Below, one piece after another: positions 15,739 to 24,268 of a stretch of 42,678 nucleotides of DNA. Both the position numbers and the translations under genes were made by a program. Position 1 is the stretch's first letter. Every line of letters starts with the position of its first letter. The notes under the pieces were generated by a model, which did no database searches, was not told the origin of the DNA, and saw only the letters and a program-made list of their open reading frames with translations. Origin of the DNA: JBFXJF01 sp050175155 (GTDB lineage Bacteria; Bacillota; Bacilli; Tepidibacillales; Tepidibacillaceae); NCBI GenBank assembly GCA_050175155.1, contig JBFXJF010000021.1:1-42678 (forward strand), given 5' to 3'.

Positions 15739-16887
15739 ATGACAGAAGAAATGAATCAAGTGATAACAAATGTTTTAATTTTAAAAAAAGGTGATAGAGT
15801 ATCTGGAATTGTTTCAAAAATAGAAGAAAAACAAGCTTTAATTGATGTTGGATATAGGTATGATGGAATTCTTCCTGTAAACGAAATATCAAATATACAT
15901 TTTGATAATATAAGTGATGTTTTAAAAGAAGGGGATAAAGTTGACTTAGTAGTACTTCTTATAAATGAAGACGAGGAACAACTTGTTCTTTCAAAGAAAA
16001 TAATAGAAACTGAAAATGCTTGGGAATTATTGAAAAAAAGATTTGAAGCAAATGAGGTTTTTGAAGTAGTAATTGCCGATGTTGTAAAAGGTGGATTAGT
16101 AGTCGATTTTGGTGTTAGAGGTTTTATTCCGGCATCATTAGTAGGAATTCAGTACATTGAAGATTTATCAGAATTTAAAGGTAAAACAATGAAAGTAAAA
16201 ATAATTGAATTAGAGCAAGAAAAGGGAAAAGTAATTCTTTCTCAGAGGATTGTATTAGAAGAATCTGAAGAACAAAAGAAACAAGAATTACTTAATCTTA
16301 TTAAAGTAGGAGACGTAATTGAAGGTGTAGTTCGACGGATTGCCGATTTCGGAATATTTGTAGATATTGGTGGAACAGATGGATTAGTCCACGTATCAGA
16401 ATTATCATGGGAGCGCGTAGAAAAACCTGCTGATTTATTTAAAGAAGGCGACAAAATTATGGTTAAAGTTTTGAAACTAGACCCTAGCGATAATAGAATT
16501 AGCTTAAGTCTAAAAGCAACTTTACCTGATCCTTGGGAAGATGCGATAAAGAATTTTGAAATAGGAAACTATTATGAAGGAACCATAAGAAGACTTATAA
16601 GTTTTGGGGCATTTGTTGAATTATCAACCTTCATTGAAGGTTTAGTTCACATATCACAAATTTCAGGTGAGCACATAACTAATCCAAGTGATGTTTTAAA
16701 AACAGGTCAAAAAGTTAAAGTAAAAGTACTAGATATAAAACCAGAATCAAAAAGAATTAGTTTAAGTATTCGTGAAGCTGAGGAAGATCAACTAGATGAA
16801 ATATCAAAGGAATTTTTAGATAATAAAAGTTTAAACGTTACACTAGGTGACTTATTCGGTGATAAATTAAGTAAATTTAAAGGATAA
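15739..16887 (+). CDS. rpsA: S1-domain protein, RpsA/YpfD family
   Basis: Seen: 382 residues from the ATG at 15739, which follows AAGGAGG; an in-frame ATG at 15715 lies upstream of this SD and is rejected. The N-terminus MTEEMNQ is the same as B. subtilis YpfD. Four S1 RNA-binding domains follow at about 15-85, 100-172, 188-262 and 273-345, the last two with the classic DFGIFVDIGGTDGLVHVSEL and SFGAFVELSTFIEGLVHIS. The C-terminus ends GDLFGDKLSKFK, again YpfD-like. Shorter than proteobacterial ribosomal S1 (six domains); in Bacilli it is non-essential and its role in translation is uncertain. fni follows 12 nt downstream. Confidence 0.93.
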   Translation: MTEEMNQVITNVLILKKGDRVSGIVSKIEEKQALIDVGYRYDGILPVNEISNIHFDNISDVLKEGDKVDLVVLLINEDEEQLVLSKKIIETENAWELLKKRFEANEVFEVVIADVVKGGLVVDFGVRGFIPASLVGIQYIEDLSEFKGKTMKVKIIELEQEKGKVILSQRIVLEESEEQKKQELLNLIKVGDVIEGVVRRIADFGIFVDIGGTDGLVHVSELSWERVEKPADLFKEGDKIMVKVLKLDPSDNRISLSLKATLPDPWEDAIKNFEIGNYYEGTIRRLISFGAFVELSTFIEGLVHISQISGEHITNPSDVLKTGQKVKVKVLDIKPESKRISLSIREAEEDQLDEISKEFLDNKSLNVTLGDLFGDKLSKFKG

Positions 16888-16899
16888 TTAGGAGTATTT

Positions 16900-17949
16900 A
16901 TGGATAGAACTCTTAGGAAATTAGAGCATATTAAATATTCGTTTGAATTATATGAAGAAAACTCAAATATTTTTAAGAATGTTAATTTTGTCCATAATGC
17001 ATTACCAGAAATATCATTTAAAGAAACCTCTATTATATCTAACCTCGGTGGAATGTTATTAAAATCTCCGGTTATAATTAATGCTATGACTGGTGGATCT
17101 GACGAAGTAAAAACAACAAATGAACACCTTGCTTTGATTGCGAGGGAAACAAATTTAGCTATGGCCGTTGGTTCTCAAATGGCTGCATTAAAAGATAGAA
17201 AATATATTCAAACCTATAAAATTACTAGGCAAGTAAATCCGAAAGGGTTTATTATTGGGAATGTTGGTTCTGAGGCTACTGTTGATCAAGCAAAACAGGC
17301 TATTGCAATGATTGAGGCTAACGCTTTGCAAATTCATTTAAATCCAATACAAGAACTAACTATGCAAGAAGGAGATAAAAATTTTAATGGTGTTTTAGAT
17401 CGAATTCAAGCAATAAGAGAAGCAGTCGATATTCCTGTTATTGTTAAAGAAGTTGGTTTTGGTATTTCAAAAGAAGTTTCGATTAAGTTGAAAGAAAGAG
17501 GAATAACAATTATCGATATTGGAGGAAAAGGTGGAACTAATTTTGCTATGATTGAAAGTAGAAGACGTACTAATCCTCTTACAGTTTTTAATAACTGGGG
17601 GATTGGAACTGTTACGAGTCTTCTAGAAGTAAAATCGGTTGGTAATATTGAGGTAATAGCATCTGGTGGCATTCGTAATAGTCTTCACATCGCTAAGGCA
17701 ATCGGTTTAGGAGCTGCAACAGTTGGAATAGCTGGTCTTATATTAAAGAAACTAATCGATAGTAATGTAAATAGTGTTATAGAATTTATAAATCAAATGC
17801 ATGTTGAATTAAGACTACTAATGACTGGTTTAGGTGTAAAGAACATAATTGATTTACAAAAAAAAGATATTGTTATAACAGGTGAGGTAAAGGAATGGTG
17901 CGAATTGAGAAATATTCCAATATCTCATTTAGCAAGACGATCTGAGTAA
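16900..17949 (+). CDS. fni: Type 2 isopentenyl-diphosphate delta-isomerase
   Basis: Seen: 349 residues with an FMN-dependent TIM-barrel pattern: NAMTGGSDEV, AVGSQMAALKD, LQIHLNPIQEL, VIVKEVGFGIS, IDIGGKGGTNFAMIESRR and VIASGGIRNSLHIAKAIGLGA (phosphate/FMN binding). Reaction: interconverts IPP and DMAPP using reduced FMN, NADPH and Mg2+. It feeds polyprenyl synthesis, including the heptaprenyl synthase encoded 8-14 kb downstream. SD TTAGGAG precedes the ATG. Position after the S1 gene matches B. subtilis fni. Full length. Confidence 0.95.
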   Translation: MDRTLRKLEHIKYSFELYEENSNIFKNVNFVHNALPEISFKETSIISNLGGMLLKSPVIINAMTGGSDEVKTTNEHLALIARETNLAMAVGSQMAALKDRKYIQTYKITRQVNPKGFIIGNVGSEATVDQAKQAIAMIEANALQIHLNPIQELTMQEGDKNFNGVLDRIQAIREAVDIPVIVKEVGFGISKEVSIKLKERGITIIDIGGKGGTNFAMIESRRRTNPLTVFNNWGIGTVTSLLEVKSVGNIEVIASGGIRNSLHIAKAIGLGAATVGIAGLILKKLIDSNVNSVIEFINQMHVELRLLMTGLGVKNIIDLQKKDIVITGEVKEWCELRNIPISHLARRSE

Positions 17950-17981
17950 AAACCCCAATTTAAAAAAAATGGGGTTTTTTT
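17949..17981 (+). terminator. Intrinsic terminator after fni
   Basis: AAAACCCCA (17949-17957) pairs with TGGGGTTTT (17970-17978), followed by further T residues. Confidence 0.85.
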
Positions 17982-18057
17982 ATTTGGAAAATAGAAATAA
18001 TAAAAATAGTGTATTTATAAATTAGATTTTAAATAATATTAAATAAAATCTAAGAGG

Positions 18058-18681
18058 GTGGTTTTAATAAATTACGGAGTACTAGCAAGTTTAATAGTAT
18101 TAATACTTAATGTACTTTTATTAACTGGGTGGTTTAAAACAATAATTAAGAATATGGGCAAAAGAAAAACTATATCTAATTATCTAACATTAACATTATT
18201 GCTTTTTTTTATTAATATTTCGATTACTTCTTCGTGGACAATTAATGTTGGCGGTTTTATATTGCCGTTGATTGGAACCTTCTATCTTTTACTTAAAGAG
18301 GAAGAAAAAATTTATATACTTAGTTCGATTCTTTTACTAGGGGTAATATATTTTTTAGTTAAAGAGATAGTCTACATCGAACCTATTTTGTTAATTGGAA
18401 ATGATATTATACAATCTTCCATTATTATTAGTATTGTTGTAATTATAATTGGAACAAGAATAGAAAATCAAATAATAATTGCCTTAGGAGGAATATTATT
18501 TGGAGATATTCTTTTTAATCTAAATCATAGAGAAGTATTAGTTCAAATAGCTTTTGGTAATGCATTAACAAGGGATATTATTTGGCTTTCTTTACTGCAA
18601 ATTATAGTATTCAAAAGTCTAATATATGAAATTTCAATATTTCTTAAAAAACTTTTTTTAATATTAATTAGAATTAGGTGA
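18058..18681 (+). CDS. YphA-like multi-pass membrane protein
   Basis: Seen: 207 residues with about six to seven hydrophobic segments and few charged residues. No catalytic motif is visible. It lies where B. subtilis has yphA (between fni and der), and matches it in size and hydrophobicity; that is the main basis for the name. The start is uncertain: the GTG at 18058 lies inside AGAGGGTGG, the only SD-like sequence, and the next in-frame codons at the right spacing are TTA or ATA, so either an unusual start or a GTG with a weak site is used. Its stop is 6 nt before the YIEGIA gene. Confidence 0.65.
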   Translation: MVLINYGVLASLIVLILNVLLLTGWFKTIIKNMGKRKTISNYLTLTLLLFFINISITSSWTINVGGFILPLIGTFYLLLKEEEKIYILSSILLLGVIYFLVKEIVYIEPILLIGNDIIQSSIIISIVVIIIGTRIENQIIIALGGILFGDILFNLNHREVLVQIAFGNALTRDIIWLSLLQIIVFKSLIYEISIFLKKLFLILIRIR

Positions 18682-18687
18682 AATAGC

Positions 18688-19566
18688 TTGAGCACAAACA
18701 TGCTTGCTGTCCTGTTAGGTGTTTTTGTTGGTTTCGTTAATCGGTTAATTATGTTGAAAACGGATTATCGACAATATCCGACATATAAACATGGAAAGTT
18801 AATACACGTAGCATTGGGCTTTATAGCGGCAGGATTGGGTGCTATAGCCGTCCCAGCGCTAATAACTGAAGAATATACCGCAATTACATTTCTAGCCTTA
18901 GCAGCGCAACAGTTTAGAGACGTTAGAACTATGGAAAGAAAAACTTTAACTGAATTAGATAATTTAGAATTAGTACCGAGAGGGACAACTTATATTGAGG
19001 GTATAGCTATGGTATTTGAAGGTCGGAACTATCTAGTAATTTTTTCAGCTTTTTTTACTTCATTAGTAACGATTCTGACAGGTTGGTATTTTGGTATTTT
19101 GGCAGGCTTAATATCTTATTTTATAAGTAAAAAATTTATGGCAGGTAGCACAATCAATCAGATTGCTGAGGTTTATGAGGGAAAAGTAAATTTTGATGGA
19201 CCTCATCTTTATGTTGATGATATATATATTATGAATATTGGTTTAGAGACAAATATAAAATTAATTAAAAAAAATGGCATGGGTATTATTGTAAAACCTA
19301 AAGGTCAAAATAGTACAGTTACATTGTCAAATTTAGGCCAGCGGCAAGCAATTTTACATAATTTATCGATAATTTTAGGTGTTTACCGTGACGCTGGGGA
19401 ACCAGCGTTAGTTCCATTATCTAAAATATATTTAAACGATGGTAGAATTGGAATATTTTTTTTACCACAAATTAAAGATATAAAAAAAGCTATTGAAATA
19501 ACAAAATTAGTTCCAGTCTTAGAAAATGCAATTCGTTTGCCATCGAAATCTGATGTTAATGAATAG
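18688..19566 (+). CDS. YIEGIA-family protein
   Basis: Seen: 292 residues from a TTG start with SD TTAGGTGAA. The family-naming motif TYIEGIA is in the first half, followed by MVFEGRNY. Membrane segments lie near 3-20, 35-60 and 118-150, and the second half is soluble (about 155-285). Family knowledge: YIEGIA proteins are conserved in spore-formers; from memory, the B. subtilis member may be YphB/SeaA, tied to spore envelope assembly. A small partner gene follows within 10 nt, as is usual for this family. Biochemical function unknown. Confidence 0.8.
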   Translation: MSTNMLAVLLGVFVGFVNRLIMLKTDYRQYPTYKHGKLIHVALGFIAAGLGAIAVPALITEEYTAITFLALAAQQFRDVRTMERKTLTELDNLELVPRGTTYIEGIAMVFEGRNYLVIFSAFFTSLVTILTGWYFGILAGLISYFISKKFMAGSTINQIAEVYEGKVNFDGPHLYVDDIYIMNIGLETNIKLIKKNGMGIIVKPKGQNSTVTLSNLGQRQAILHNLSIILGVYRDAGEPALVPLSKIYLNDGRIGIFFLPQIKDIKKAIEITKLVPVLENAIRLPSKSDVNE

Positions 19567-19575
19567 AGGTTGATT

Positions 19576-19773
19576 ATGGGTATAACAATTGAAAAGTATA
19601 TATTAGCAATAGTTTCAGTTAGTAGAGAAACGGTAATTGCCGGGGGAGCTCCAGTATTTATCGTTGATAGTAAAGAAAAAATGCAGAGAACCGCTTTTTT
19701 ATTAGAGAAAATACTTGATGGTATTGCACATGACTTGGAAAATGGAACAATAATAATTGTTAGACATAGATAA
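19576..19773 (+). CDS. Small 'capping' partner of the YIEGIA protein
   Basis: Seen: 65 residues from the ATG at 19576 (SD AGAGGT; an in-frame TTG at 19570 overlaps the SD). It is a compact alpha/beta-looking protein with IEKYILAIVSVSRETVIAGGAPVF and a C-terminal GTIIIVRHR. It matches, from memory, the product called 'capping complex subunit for YIEGIA' in public annotation. It begins 9 nt after the YIEGIA stop, so the two are co-translated. Presumed to form a complex with the upstream protein; no activity is known. Confidence 0.7.
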   Translation: MGITIEKYILAIVSVSRETVIAGGAPVFIVDSKEKMQRTAFLLEKILDGIAHDLENGTIIIVRHR

Positions 19774-19781
19774 TGTATTTA

Positions 19782-19809
19782 TTGATTGAATAAGAAATTA
19801 GTTTATAAT
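19782..19809 (+). promoter_or_regulatory. Candidate sigma-A promoter for der
   Basis: TTGATT at 19782-19787, a 16-nt spacer and TATAAT at 19804-19809, 45 nt before the der start. Confidence 0.5.
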
Positions 19810-19853
19810 AAGAAAGAACACTAAGAAAAGATTTTTGGAGGGGTTGTATATTT

Positions 19854-21179
19854 GTGGCAAAACCAATTGTAGCTATTGTTGGGAAACCCAATGTTGGTAA
19901 GTCTACTATTTTTAATCGGCTAGCGAAAAAGAGAATTTCTATTGTTGAGGATAAACCTGGCATAACTAGAGACCGTATATATAGCAGTAGTGATTGGTTA
20001 GATCACTCTTTTAATATTATTGATACTGGTGGAATAGATGTAGTTTCAGAAGATGAAATTATGATAAGGACCAGGCATCAGGCGGAACTTGCAATAGACG
20101 AAGCAGATGTAATAATTTTCATTGTGGATGGTAAAGATGGTTTAACATTAGTCGATAAAGAAGTAGCAAAGTTTTTATACAAATCGAAAAAAGCAGTAGT
20201 TTTAGCAGTGAATAAAATTGATAATATAAAAATGCAAAAAGATATCTTTGAATTTTATGAACTTGGCTTTGGGGAACCTTTTCCTATCTCAGGTGCTCAC
20301 GGAATAGGATTAGGGGATTTATTAGATGAGGTTGTGAAGCATTTTCCTGTTCAAGAGGAAATTGAAGAGGAAGGTGACTTAATAAGGGTAGCTGTAATAG
20401 GTAGACCAAATGTAGGTAAGTCCTCTTTGGTAAATGCAATTCTTGGAGAAGAACGAGTTATAGTTAGTGAGGTTGCTGGAACTACTCGTGATGCGATTGA
20501 TACTTTATTTTCTACTCCAGAGCAAGATTATGTATTAGTAGATACTGCTGGGATGAGAAAAAGAGGGAAGGTATATGAATCTACAGAAAAATATAGTGTT
20601 CTAAGAGCATTGAAAGCTATAGATGAATGTGATGTTGCTTTAATTGTTATTGATGGACATGAAGGTATTATCGAGCAAGATAAAAAAATAGCTGGTTATG
20701 CCCATGAAGCTGGAAGAGCATGTATATTTATAGTTAACAAGTGGGATATTGTTGAAAAAGATGATAAGACAATGCAAATGTTTAGTGATAAGATTAGAGA
20801 TGAGTTCCAATTTATGACGTATGCGCCTATTCTATTTGTTTCAGCACTGACGAAGCGAAGAGTATCTCAAGTCCTTCCCAAGGTAAACATTGTTGCAGAG
20901 GCTCATACAATGAGGGTTAAAACTTCTGTTCTTAATGATATTATATTTGATGCAATTGCACTAAACCCGCCTCCCACACATAAAGGGAAAAGATTAAAAA
21001 TTAACTATTCTACACAGGTGTCTGTAAAACCTCCGACATTTATTGTTTTTGTAAATGATCCGGAGTTAATGCATTTTTCTTATGAAAGATTTTTAGAAAA
21101 TAGAATAAGGAGTTCATTTAATTTCGAAGGAACACCGGTTCATATAATTATTAGAAAGAAAAATGAGGATGAAAATTAA
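19854..21179 (+). CDS. der: Ribosome biogenesis GTPase Der (EngA)
   Basis: Seen: 441 residues from a GTG with SD TTGGAGGGG. Two GTPase domains in tandem: the first P-loop GKPNVGKS at 10-17 with DTGG and NKID; the second GRPNVGKSS from 183 with DTAGMRKRGK and NKWD. A C-terminal KH-like domain (about 350-436) ends in FEGTPVHIIIRKK. Role: essential assembly factor of the 50S subunit. Length and motifs are complete. gpsA follows after 13 nt, the usual der-gpsA arrangement. Confidence 0.97.
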   Translation: MAKPIVAIVGKPNVGKSTIFNRLAKKRISIVEDKPGITRDRIYSSSDWLDHSFNIIDTGGIDVVSEDEIMIRTRHQAELAIDEADVIIFIVDGKDGLTLVDKEVAKFLYKSKKAVVLAVNKIDNIKMQKDIFEFYELGFGEPFPISGAHGIGLGDLLDEVVKHFPVQEEIEEEGDLIRVAVIGRPNVGKSSLVNAILGEERVIVSEVAGTTRDAIDTLFSTPEQDYVLVDTAGMRKRGKVYESTEKYSVLRALKAIDECDVALIVIDGHEGIIEQDKKIAGYAHEAGRACIFIVNKWDIVEKDDKTMQMFSDKIRDEFQFMTYAPILFVSALTKRRVSQVLPKVNIVAEAHTMRVKTSVLNDIIFDAIALNPPPTHKGKRLKINYSTQVSVKPPTFIVFVNDPELMHFSYERFLENRIRSSFNFEGTPVHIIIRKKNEDEN

Positions 21180-21192
21180 GGGGGATTATATA

Positions 21193-22224
21193 ATGAAGAA
21201 GCAGAATAAGATTGCTGTTATTGGTGCAGGTAGTTGGGGAACAGCTATATCGATTGTTTTAGCTAATAATGGTTTTCACGTTGATTTATTTACTCTATTT
21301 GGAGAACAAAAAGATGAAATCAATATTAATAGGACTAATAATGATTTTTTACCAGATGTAATTATTCCATCTAATGTTTTAGCTCATACTAACTTAGAAG
21401 AAGTTTTAAAAGACAAAAAATATATTGTTTTAGTGGTACCATCACATGTAATGAGACAAGTAGCTAAGGATATTAATCCTTATATATCAGAAGAAAACAT
21501 TATAATACATGCGGCAAAGGGAATTGAGTTAAAAACTTATCTTAGAATGAGTGAAGTAATACATAATGAGTTGCCTCAAGTACCAGTTGATAATATCGTT
21601 GTTATATCGGGACCAAGTCATGCTGAAGAGGTAAGCAAACAATTGCCAACAACTGTTGTTGTTGCAGGTGTTAATATTAATATTGTTGAAGAAGTACAAG
21701 ATTTGTTTATTAATAATGAATTTAGAGTATACACAAATAAAGATATTATTGGTACAGAACTTGCTGGCGCATTAAAGAACATAATTGCATTAGGTGCTGG
21801 TTTATCTGATGGTCTAGGATATGGGGATAATGCAAAAGCTGCACTAATTACTAGAGGCTTAGCTGAAATTTCAAGATTAGGGATTGAACTTAAGGCCAAT
21901 CCGGGCACTTTTTCCGGTTTAGCTGGCATTGGTGATTTAATTGTAACATGTACTAGCAAACATAGTCGTAACTGGAGAGCTGGTTACAGGTTGGGAAAAG
22001 GCGTACCATTAAAAGTAGTATTGGATGAAATGGGCATGGTCGTAGAGGGCGTAAAAGCTACACAGGCTGCGCATTATTTAGCCCAGCAACATAACATTGA
22101 GATGCCTATTACTAATGAATTATATAAGGTTCTTTTCGAAAATAAAGAGCCTAAAATTGCAGTGGAGGATTTAATGGGCAGGGTTAAAACACATGAGATG
22201 GAAACTATTTATCCTTTAACATAA
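21193..22224 (+). CDS. gpsA: Glycerol-3-phosphate dehydrogenase [NAD(P)+]
   Basis: Seen: 343 residues from the ATG at 21193 (SD AAGGGGGAT). An in-frame ATG at 21163 lies inside der and before the SD and is rejected. The Rossmann motif is AVIGAGSWGTA at the N-terminus; AAKGIEL, ISGPSHAEEV, AGALKNIIALGAGLSDGLGYGDNAKAALITRG (catalytic lysine block) and GLAGIGDLIVTCTS follow. Reaction: dihydroxyacetone phosphate to sn-glycerol-3-phosphate for phospholipid synthesis. Full length. Confidence 0.97.
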   Translation: MKKQNKIAVIGAGSWGTAISIVLANNGFHVDLFTLFGEQKDEININRTNNDFLPDVIIPSNVLAHTNLEEVLKDKKYIVLVVPSHVMRQVAKDINPYISEENIIIHAAKGIELKTYLRMSEVIHNELPQVPVDNIVVISGPSHAEEVSKQLPTTVVVAGVNINIVEEVQDLFINNEFRVYTNKDIIGTELAGALKNIIALGAGLSDGLGYGDNAKAALITRGLAEISRLGIELKANPGTFSGLAGIGDLIVTCTSKHSRNWRAGYRLGKGVPLKVVLDEMGMVVEGVKATQAAHYLAQQHNIEMPITNELYKVLFENKEPKIAVEDLMGRVKTHEMETIYPLT

Positions 22225-22294
22225 ATGCTTCTGATTCGAGTCACGATAAAATTGAGGAACGGAACTAAAATTGAAAAGATGAAAGAATTTGTCT

Positions 22295-22322
22295 AAGAGC
22301 TTATATGTAAGCTCTTTTTTTG
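22295..22322 (+). terminator. Intrinsic terminator after gpsA
   Basis: AAGAGCTTA (22295-22303) pairs with TAAGCTCTT (22308-22316) over a 4-nt loop, then TTTTT. Confidence 0.85.
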
Positions 22323-22550
22323 TTTTCAGGAATATTTTATAAACTTATTTCATAAGTAATATATAATGGCAATCCAAAGTTACATATATTAGAAAATTTA
22401 TTAAGTATAAAATTATGCGTCATAATGACTAAAAAGATTCATATATTTATAGTGTCCAATCATATGACACGTTGCTATGATTTATATGGGGGGGATGTTT
22501 AATATTTACCAAGATTTATTATAAAATGATCTGTTAGAGGAGGGATATTG
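22323..22550 (+). other. spoIVA upstream region
   Basis: The gap between gpsA and spoIVA is 326 nt, including the terminator. B. subtilis carries yphE and yphF here; no comparable ORF is present. It holds the candidate sporulation promoters at 22419-22468 and a nine-codon ORF (22495-22524, MFNIYQDLL) behind a run of seven G residues. Nothing else is visible. Confidence 0.6.
22419..22468 (+). promoter_or_regulatory. Two candidate sigma-E promoters for spoIVA
   Basis: First: GTCATAAT (22419-22426), 13 nt, CATATATT (22440-22447), the -10 matching the sigma-E box CATACAnT at all but one position. Second: TCATATATT (22439-22447), 13 nt, CATATGAC (22461-22468). Spacing is about one nt shorter than usual. 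B. subtilis spoIVA is mother-cell expressed under sigma-E. Confidence 0.4.
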
Positions 22551-24029
22551 GTGGAAAAGTTCGACATCTTCAAAGATATTGCTGAACGAACAGGTGGTGA
22601 CATATATATTGGTGTTGTAGGCGCTGTAAGAACAGGAAAATCAACTTTTATAAAAAACTTTATGGAAACTGCCGTTATACCGAATATTACTAATGAAAAT
22701 GACAAATTAAGAGCAATTGATGAGCTTCCGCAAAGTGCGGGAGGCAGAACTATAATGACTACAGAACCTAAGTTTGTTCCAAATCAAGCAGTCAAGGTAC
22801 ATGTAGATGAAGGATTAGTTATTAATTTAAGAATAGTTGATTCTGTAGGATATACAGTTGATGGAGCGAAAGGGTATGAAGACGAAAATGGGCCGAGAAT
22901 GGTTAATACACCATGGTTCGAGGAATCAATACCATTTCAGGAAGCTGCTGAAATAGGTACAAGAAAGGTGATTCAAGACCACTCAACTATTGGCATTGTG
23001 CTAACAACAGATGGAACAATAACAGATATACCAAGAGAGTCTTATATTCCAGCTGAAGAAAGAGTGATTGAAGAGCTGAAGGAAGTTGGAAAACCTTTTA
23101 TACTAGTAATTAATACAGTTAATCCTTTTTCAGAAAGCACGACTGAATTAAAAAAAGAATTAGCTAATAAGTATGATATTCCTGTCATGTCTTTAAATGT
23201 AACGAACATGAAAGAAATAGATATAATTGAAGTATTACAAGAGTTATTATTTGAGTTTCCAGTTCACGAGGTCAATGTTAATCTTCCGAGTTGGGTAATG
23301 GTTTTAAATAACGAACACTGGTTACGTAAAAATTTTGAAGATTCAGTTCAAGAAACTGTGAAAGAAATACGTAAATTAAGAGATGTTCGTGGCGTGGTTG
23401 ATCAATTTAAAGGTTATGACTTTATTGAAGATTCAGTATTGGCTGAGATGAATATGGGATTAGGAATTGCAGAAATAGATCTATTTGCACATGATGAATT
23501 ATATGATCAAATATTAATGGAGATAGTTGGCGTCGAGATTAAAGGTAAGGATCATCTTTTACAGTTAATGGTGGAATTTACAAACGCAAAGAAAGAGTAT
23601 GATAAGATAGCAGATGCATTAGCTATGGTTAAAAAAACTGGATATGGAATTGCTTCCCCATCATTAGAAGACATGAGATTAGACGAACCTGAACTTATTA
23701 GACAGGGGTATCGATTTGGACTTCGTTTAAAAGCAACTGCACCTTCAATTCACATGATAAAAGTAGATGTAGAATCAGAATTTGCTCCTATTATTGGTTC
23801 CGAAAAGCAAAGTGAGGAATTACTTAATCACTTGATGGCAGATTTTGAAGAAAATCCTTTAAAAATTTGGGATTCAGATATATTTGGACGATCACTTTCA
23901 AGCATAGTGAGGGAAAGTATTTCAGCAAAATTAACAATGATGCCAGATAATGCAAGATATAAATTAAAAGAGACCTTAGAAAGAATTATTAATGAGGGTT
24001 CTGGCGGATTAATAGCGATTATCTTATAG
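22551..24029 (+). CDS. spoIVA: Stage IV sporulation protein A (spore coat basement ATPase)
   Basis: Seen: 492 residues from the GTG at 22551, giving MEKFDIFKDIAERTGG, aligned with B. subtilis SpoIVA; a TTG at 22548 is one codon upstream and less likely. SD GGAGGG is 8 nt before it. The Walker A motif GAVRTGKST spans 24-32. Near-identical family blocks follow: MTTEPKFVPNQAVKVH, GAKGYEDENGPRMVNTPW and the extreme C-terminal INEGSGGLIAIIL, which anchors SpoIVA to SpoVM and the outer forespore membrane. Role: ATP-driven polymer forming the coat base and needed for cortex. Same length as the B. subtilis protein. Strong evidence that the organism forms endospores. Confidence 0.98.
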   Translation: MEKFDIFKDIAERTGGDIYIGVVGAVRTGKSTFIKNFMETAVIPNITNENDKLRAIDELPQSAGGRTIMTTEPKFVPNQAVKVHVDEGLVINLRIVDSVGYTVDGAKGYEDENGPRMVNTPWFEESIPFQEAAEIGTRKVIQDHSTIGIVLTTDGTITDIPRESYIPAEERVIEELKEVGKPFILVINTVNPFSESTTELKKELANKYDIPVMSLNVTNMKEIDIIEVLQELLFEFPVHEVNVNLPSWVMVLNNEHWLRKNFEDSVQETVKEIRKLRDVRGVVDQFKGYDFIEDSVLAEMNMGLGIAEIDLFAHDELYDQILMEIVGVEIKGKDHLLQLMVEFTNAKKEYDKIADALAMVKKTGYGIASPSLEDMRLDEPELIRQGYRFGLRLKATAPSIHMIKVDVESEFAPIIGSEKQSEELLNHLMADFEENPLKIWDSDIFGRSLSSIVRESISAKLTMMPDNARYKLKETLERIINEGSGGLIAIIL

Positions 24030-24058
24030 GAAACAGTAAAAAAAGCAAGATTATAATA

Positions 24059-24103
24059 AAAAATACAAAAAAAGTACATATTTAGTACTTTTTTTGTATT
24101 TTT
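24059..24103. terminator. Strong bidirectional terminator after spoIVA
   Basis: A perfect 19-bp stem (24059-24077 with 24085-24103; GTAC core with A7/T7 flanks) and a 7-nt loop. Confidence 0.85.
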
Positions 24104-24187
24104 GAAGTTAAATTTAATTAAAATACTTGAATTTACTACATTTGTATATTACTATATGTTTGACTAGAATTTTTAAGCAAAAATTCT

Positions 24188-24216
24188 TGCTATTATTGTA
24201 TAAAATCTTTATAATC
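24188..24216 (+). promoter_or_regulatory. Sigma-A promoter of the HU gene
   Basis: TTGCTA at 24188-24193, 17-nt spacer, TATAAT at 24211-24216. A dyad AGAATTTTT-aagca-AAAAATTCT (24166-24188) abuts the -35 box and could be an operator. Confidence 0.65.
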
Positions 24217-24268
24217 AGTAAACAAAGATATATAAAGATAAACCACTCTTTGAGGGGAGGTGATTTTT

